NCBI GenBank assembly: GCA_002342365.1
Contig: DDPV01000044.1
Span: forward strand, 41,281-87,222
Source of the DNA: Burkholderiales bacterium UBA2459
Lineage (GTDB): Bacteria; Pseudomonadota; Gammaproteobacteria; Burkholderiales; Burkholderiaceae_E
Reading direction: 5' to 3'
DNA: 45,942 nucleotides
In this document: piece by piece, positions 42,548 to 45,942 of the stretch
Numbering within the stretch: the first letter of the stretch is position 1
Layout of the letters: each line of letters begins with the position of its first letter
Position numbers and translations under genes: made by a program
The notes under the pieces: generated by a model
What the model was told of the DNA's origin: nothing
The model's input: the letters and a program-made list of their open reading frames with translations, nothing else
The model's database searches: none

Positions 42548-43492
42548 CCGAGTTTGGCGACCGAGCAATCGCCCTCGGTTTGGCTGCTTGAGCATTATCT
42601 CGAGCGGCTGACCAGCGAGAGGCGTTATTCGAGCCATAGCGTGAAGGCCTACATGCAGGACTTGGGACTTTTGCGCAGCTTTGTTGACGGCGCAGCATGG
42701 TCAACGGTTGAAGCGAGGCATTTGCGGCGACTGCTCGCTCAACTCGCAGCCCAAGGTTTGTCGCCGCGTTCGCTGGCGCGCAAGCTCTCAGCTTGGCGAG
42801 GTTTTTTCGCGTTTCTTTTGGAGCAAAAACTGATCACGCACAATCCGGCTGCTCAGATCCGGGCGCCGAAAATGCCCTCGCGCCTGCCCAAAGCGCTGGC
42901 AGCCGATGACAGTCAGCGTTTGCTCGATCATCCCTTCAGCGGGCCTTGCGCGCTTCGAGACCGCGCGATGTTGGAGTTGCTTTACGCCTCAGGCTTGCGG
43001 CTTTCCGAATTGATCCAGCTCGATTGCAGCTACCACCCGCAAGCAAGGGGTTGGTACGATGCCCAGCAGGCCGAAGTTCAGGTGCTGGGCAAAGGATCAA
43101 AACGACGCAGCGTGCCGGTTGGACGCAAGGCGGCTGCGGCAATCGCCGAATGGCTCAAGGAACGTGCTCGGTGGCTCTCCTTGCAACCGAGCGGTGATCA
43201 GCATGCACTTTTTTTAGGGCTGCGGGGCCAGCGCATCAGCGCGCGCAGCATCCAGCATCGTTTCGTCAGGCTGGGGCTTGAAGGCGGTCTAGCAACCCGT
43301 TTGCATCCGCATGTCTTGCGCCACTCGTTTGCCAGCGATCTTTTGCAATCGAGCGGCGATTTGCGCGCGGTGCAGGAGTTGCTTGGGCACGCCAGCATTG
43401 CCAGCACACAGATTTACACCGCTTTGGATTTTCAAAGGCTCGCTGCGGTTTACGACCAGGCGCATCCGCGCGCAGCCAGGCGCTCTTCCTAG
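42479..43492 (+). CDS. xerC: Tyrosine recombinase XerC
   Basis: Site-specific recombinase that with XerD resolves chromosome dimers at dif. From GTG 42479 it is 337 residues. The SAM-like core-binding domain (residues 33-120) precedes the catalytic domain. All active-site residues are visible: Arg174 in ASGLRLSEL, Lys205 in LGKGSKRR, His278/Arg281 in HPHVLRHSFASDLL, His304 in LGHASIAST and the nucleophile Tyr313 in TQIYTALDF. The N-terminal 30 or so residues are extra, low-complexity and duplicated; ATG 42518 is an alternative start. It overlaps the DUF484 gene by a few bases. Confidence 0.94.
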   Translation: MTEPSASSQGAGGMTEPSASNRGPSLATEQSPSVWLLEHYLERLTSERRYSSHSVKAYMQDLGLLRSFVDGAAWSTVEARHLRRLLAQLAAQGLSPRSLARKLSAWRGFFAFLLEQKLITHNPAAQIRAPKMPSRLPKALAADDSQRLLDHPFSGPCALRDRAMLELLYASGLRLSELIQLDCSYHPQARGWYDAQQAEVQVLGKGSKRRSVPVGRKAAAAIAEWLKERARWLSLQPSGDQHALFLGLRGQRISARSIQHRFVRLGLEGGLATRLHPHVLRHSFASDLLQSSGDLRAVQELLGHASIASTQIYTALDFQRLAAVYDQAHPRAARRSS

Positions 43493-43493
43493 G

Positions 43494-44726
43494 GTGGTAT
43501 CTGCAAAGGCAGCGCGCCCGGCCGATGGGGCGCTGATCAGACTTCGATCCGGAAAAGATCGCTCGGTGCGACGTCGTCACCCCTGGCTTTATGCCGGCGC
43601 GATTGCCGATGAGGGCCTCAAGCTGATTGATAGCTTGCCAAGCGGTTGTCCGGTGCAAGTGTGTGATGCCAAGGGCGATTTTCTCGGATGGGCTTGTACA
43701 TCGCCTCGCTCGAGCATTCGGCTGCGTTTTTGGAGTTTTCGATTGGACGAGCCCCCAGGGCCCGCCTTGATTGCGCAGCGTATCGGGCAGGCATTTGCCC
43801 GACGTCAGCCGCTCTTGGCTTCTAGCAACGCCAGGCGGATGGTGTTTGGCGAAGCCGATGGTTTGCCTGGCCTCATCGTGGATCTTTATGCTGAGCAGGC
43901 CGTGGTGCAATTGCTGTCGGCAGGTGCAGATTACTTCCGTGAGGCGATTGTGGAGGCAATGGCTGAGCAGGGCATCGCTGCGATTTACGAACGCTCTGAT
44001 GCTGCCGGTGCACAGCGCGAGGGCTTAAGCGGCGGTCAGGCGGTTTTGCTTGGCGAAGAACCGGCATCGCTGGTTGAGATCCACGAACACGGTTTACGCT
44101 TCCTGGTCGATGTTCGCCAGGGACACAAAACCGGCTTTTATATCGATCAGCGCGATAACCGGGCGCTGGTCAAGGAACTGGTGCGCAGCCAGGCCTTGCA
44201 GCGCGTTCTGAATTGCTTTTGTTACACCGGGGGATTTTCGCTTGCGGCCTGGGCTGGCGGGGCCACAGCGGTGATTTCGGTCGATTCGAGCGCACCGGCG
44301 CTTGAGCAGGCGCAGCGACAGCAGGCCTTAAATCAAATGCATGAGCGCGAAGGGCGCTGGTGGGAGGCCAACGTGTTTGAGGCGTTGAGCCATTTGCGGC
44401 GCGAAAGCGAAGCTTTTGACCTGATCGTGCTCGATCCGCCGAAATTTGCCCCGTCTGCACAACATGTTGACCGTGCAGCGCGCGCTTATAAGGACATCAA
44501 TTTAAAGGCGCTGGCTTTACTGCGTCCGGGGGGTTTTCTGCTGAGCTTTTCCTGCTCTGGAGCGATTTCGGTTGACCTGTTTCAAAAGATCGTCGCAGGC
44601 GCGGTCAGCGATGCGGCGATTGACGCCCAGCTGCTGCGCAGGCTTTCTGCAGGGACCGACCACCCGATGTCGATGGCCCACCCTGAAGGCGAGTATCTCA
44701 AGGGACTTTTGCTTCAGCGGGTGTAA
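43494..44726 (+). CDS. RlmI-like class I rRNA (cytosine-C5) methyltransferase
   Basis: SAM-dependent methyltransferase of 410 residues with an N-terminal PUA domain (RLRSGKDRSVRRRHPWLYAGAI) and a Rossmann catalytic domain. In E. coli RlmI modifies a cytosine of 23S rRNA. Features are DVRQGHKTGFYIDQRDNR, the SAM loop LNCFCYTGGFSLAAWAGGA, VISVDSSAPALEQA and LDPPKFA. The start is GTG 43494, two bases after the xerC stop; the open frame upstream to 43311 lies within xerC. The rRNA target is inferred from family resemblance. Confidence 0.9.
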   Translation: MVSAKAARPADGALIRLRSGKDRSVRRRHPWLYAGAIADEGLKLIDSLPSGCPVQVCDAKGDFLGWACTSPRSSIRLRFWSFRLDEPPGPALIAQRIGQAFARRQPLLASSNARRMVFGEADGLPGLIVDLYAEQAVVQLLSAGADYFREAIVEAMAEQGIAAIYERSDAAGAQREGLSGGQAVLLGEEPASLVEIHEHGLRFLVDVRQGHKTGFYIDQRDNRALVKELVRSQALQRVLNCFCYTGGFSLAAWAGGATAVISVDSSAPALEQAQRQQALNQMHEREGRWWEANVFEALSHLRRESEAFDLIVLDPPKFAPSAQHVDRAARAYKDINLKALALLRPGGFLLSFSCSGAISVDLFQKIVAGAVSDAAIDAQLLRRLSAGTDHPMSMAHPEGEYLKGLLLQRV

Positions 44727-44829
44727 ACTGCCCGCCCATTCTTCCCGCGCGTTATGGCTTGAACGGTGCAAGATGCCTGTCGGGACGCGCGCCGATTTTG
44801 TTTTATATTTTTGCCTCTGGGATTTTCTG

Positions 44830-45810
44830 ATGCAGCCCATCCAACATATTCCGGTCACCGTACTCACGGGCTTTTTAGGCAGTGGCAAGACCACCTTGCT
44901 CAAGCGCATCCTCACTGAGGAGCACGGCCACCGGATCGCGGTGATCGAAAATGAATTCGGCGAAGAAGGCATTGACAACGAACTTTTGTTGCAAGACCAG
45001 CAAGAGCAAATCGTCGAGATGAACAACGGCTGCATTTGCTGCACCGTGCGGGGTGATCTGGTGCGTATCCTCAAAGACTTGCAGGGCCGGCGCAAGGCTG
45101 GCGAAATCGACTTTGAGCGGGTGATTATCGAAACTACCGGCCTAGCCGATCCCGGGCCGGTTGCACAAACCTTTTTTATCGATGACGACGTTGCCGATGC
45201 TTATTTGCTTGATGCGGTGATCACGGTGGTCGATGCCAAACATGCGATGACCCAACTTGATGCGTCGAAAGAGATTCGCGAACAAGTCGCCTTCGCTGAC
45301 CGATTGCTGTTGTCTAAAGTCGATCTGGTTGAGGACGATGCTTTGCAAGCGCTTAAATTACGCTTGCTGCGGATCAACCCGCGTGCACCCATGGCCGAGG
45401 TCCATTTTGGGCAAACCGATATCAAGCAGATTCTAGACATTCGCGGCTTTAATTTGAATGCAATTCTGGAAATCGATCCCCAGTTTCTCGAGTCCGATGC
45501 GCATGATCACGACGAAGACGTGAGCTCCTTCGTCTTTCGATCGAACAAAGCCTTTGACGCCGGCAAGCTCGAGGATTTCTTATCCGGTCTTATCCAGGTC
45601 TACGGTCAGGATATGCTGCGCTACAAGGGCGTGCTCTACATGAAGGGCAGCGATCGCCAGACGGTTTTTCAAGGTGTGCACCAGATGATGGGCGCAGACC
45701 AGGGCCGTAAATGGCAGCCAGGCGAGAAGCCGTCCAATAAGATGGTGTTCATTGGACGTAAACTGCCCAAAGATTTATTCATGAAGGGCTTGCAGCAATG
45801 TTTGGCTTAA
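44830..45810 (+). CDS. COG0523 (CobW/ZNG1-like) metal-chaperone GTPase
   Basis: P-loop GTPase of 326 residues in the family thought to insert metals, often zinc, into target proteins. Walker A is GFLGSGKTTLL (about residues 14-24); the metal-binding CxCC is NGCICCTVRGDL (Cys68, 70, 71); the NKxD-like motif is SKVDL. A His/Asp-rich stretch (DAHDHDED) and the C-terminal CobW domain with RYKGVLYMKGSDRQTVFQGVHQ follow. ATG 44830 is taken as the start; the open frame upstream to 44572 overlaps the rlmI-like gene. The AT-rich upstream stretch (about 44800-44812) is not a convincing Zur box. Confidence 0.92.
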   Translation: MQPIQHIPVTVLTGFLGSGKTTLLKRILTEEHGHRIAVIENEFGEEGIDNELLLQDQQEQIVEMNNGCICCTVRGDLVRILKDLQGRRKAGEIDFERVIIETTGLADPGPVAQTFFIDDDVADAYLLDAVITVVDAKHAMTQLDASKEIREQVAFADRLLLSKVDLVEDDALQALKLRLLRINPRAPMAEVHFGQTDIKQILDIRGFNLNAILEIDPQFLESDAHDHDEDVSSFVFRSNKAFDAGKLEDFLSGLIQVYGQDMLRYKGVLYMKGSDRQTVFQGVHQMMGADQGRKWQPGEKPSNKMVFIGRKLPKDLFMKGLQQCLA

Positions 45811-45876
45811 GCGGACTGCTGCCTACTCCTTCGACCCTTTTGCGTTTCACTCGCGCGCTTGATCGTTGCGCCTCAC

Positions 45877-45888
45877 TGAAGCGCTTCA
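45877..45888. repeat. 12-bp perfect palindrome in the terminal non-coding stretch
   Basis: TGAAGCGCTTCA is its own reverse complement. It lies in the last 132 bases (45811-45942) after the COG0523 GTPase gene, among repeated CTTCAC words at about 45840-45900. No gene is visible there; a new gene may begin at ATG 45939 at the very edge. Confidence 0.5.
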
Positions 45889-45942
45889 CTCCTGTGCTTC
45901 ACGTCAAGGCCTCAGCCTTATGCAGGGTGCTGTCTGAAATGT

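Noticed and set aside
44795..44815. Zur-box operator before the COG0523 GTPase gene
   Set aside because: Only one half resembles the TGTTATA half-site; the other arm does not match.

Overview
This 45.9 kb window is a dense, GC-rich stretch of chromosomal core genome. It most likely comes from a betaproteobacterium of the order Burkholderiales. The case rests on protein families and gene order: mreBCD-mrdA-rodA divergent from gatCAB; cca, an NDUFA9-like protein, a soluble lytic transglycosylase and 5-formyl-THF cyclo-ligase in a row; metK and ahcY with an S-adenosylhomocysteine (SAH) riboswitch; and two LpxL-type acyltransferases followed by dapF, a DUF484 gene, xerC, an RlmI-like methyltransferase and a COG0523 GTPase. 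This is inferred from the sequence without any database search. I see no insertion sequence, prophage, CRISPR array, tRNA or rRNA, and no gap longer than about 170 bases between genes.

Layout. 0-2.4 kb: a SMUG1-type uracil-DNA glycosylase, a cupin dioxygenase and a quinone oxidoreductase. 2.5-8.1 kb (minus strand): the rod-shape operon mreB, mreC, mreD, mrdA, rodA. 8.2-11.5 kb (plus): gatC, gatA, gatB. 11.5-13 kb: pyrE and an exonuclease III-family gene, divergent. 13.1-17.5 kb: an M48 protease, an AmpG-like permease, a PcaF-type thiolase and a small heat-shock protein with a sigma-32-like promoter. 17.5-21 kb (minus): glmU and glmS. 21-26.2 kb (minus): a tight chain folM, folB, ttcA, ubiB and a sodium:solute symporter, with every junction overlapping. 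26.3-27.7 kb (plus): a MidA-family methyltransferase and a DUF2905 membrane protein. 27.8-33.7 kb (minus): a nitronate monooxygenase, cca, an NDUFA9-like protein and a lytic transglycosylase. 33.7-34.3 kb (plus): 5-formyl-THF cyclo-ligase. 34.3-38.8 kb (minus): the methyl cycle, with metK separate and ahcY-tlyA-metF behind an SAH riboswitch. 39-45.8 kb (plus): two lipid A acyltransferases, dapF, the DUF484 gene, xerC, an rlmI-like gene and a COG0523 GTPase.

How the genes work together. The envelope theme is strong: elongasome (mre/mrdA/rodA), UDP-GlcNAc supply (glmS, glmU), meso-diaminopimelate (dapF), lipid A acylation, murein turnover (lytic transglycosylase) and muropeptide import (AmpG-like). 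A second theme is one-carbon and SAM metabolism: folB, folM, 5-formyl-THF cyclo-ligase, metF, metK, ahcY and several SAM-dependent methyltransferases. A third is tRNA and translation: gatCAB, cca, ttcA, tlyA, rlmI.

I found no convincing wholly new system. The points most worth a second look are the SAH riboswitch placed to control ahcY-tlyA-metF, with a terminator whose loop carries a possible promoter element just before it; a CCA-adding enzyme whose HD-domain motifs are all gone; an unexplained structured metK leader; a lytic transglycosylase with a long Lys/Ala-rich N-terminal extension; a bacterial SMUG1; and a duplicated start region in xerC.
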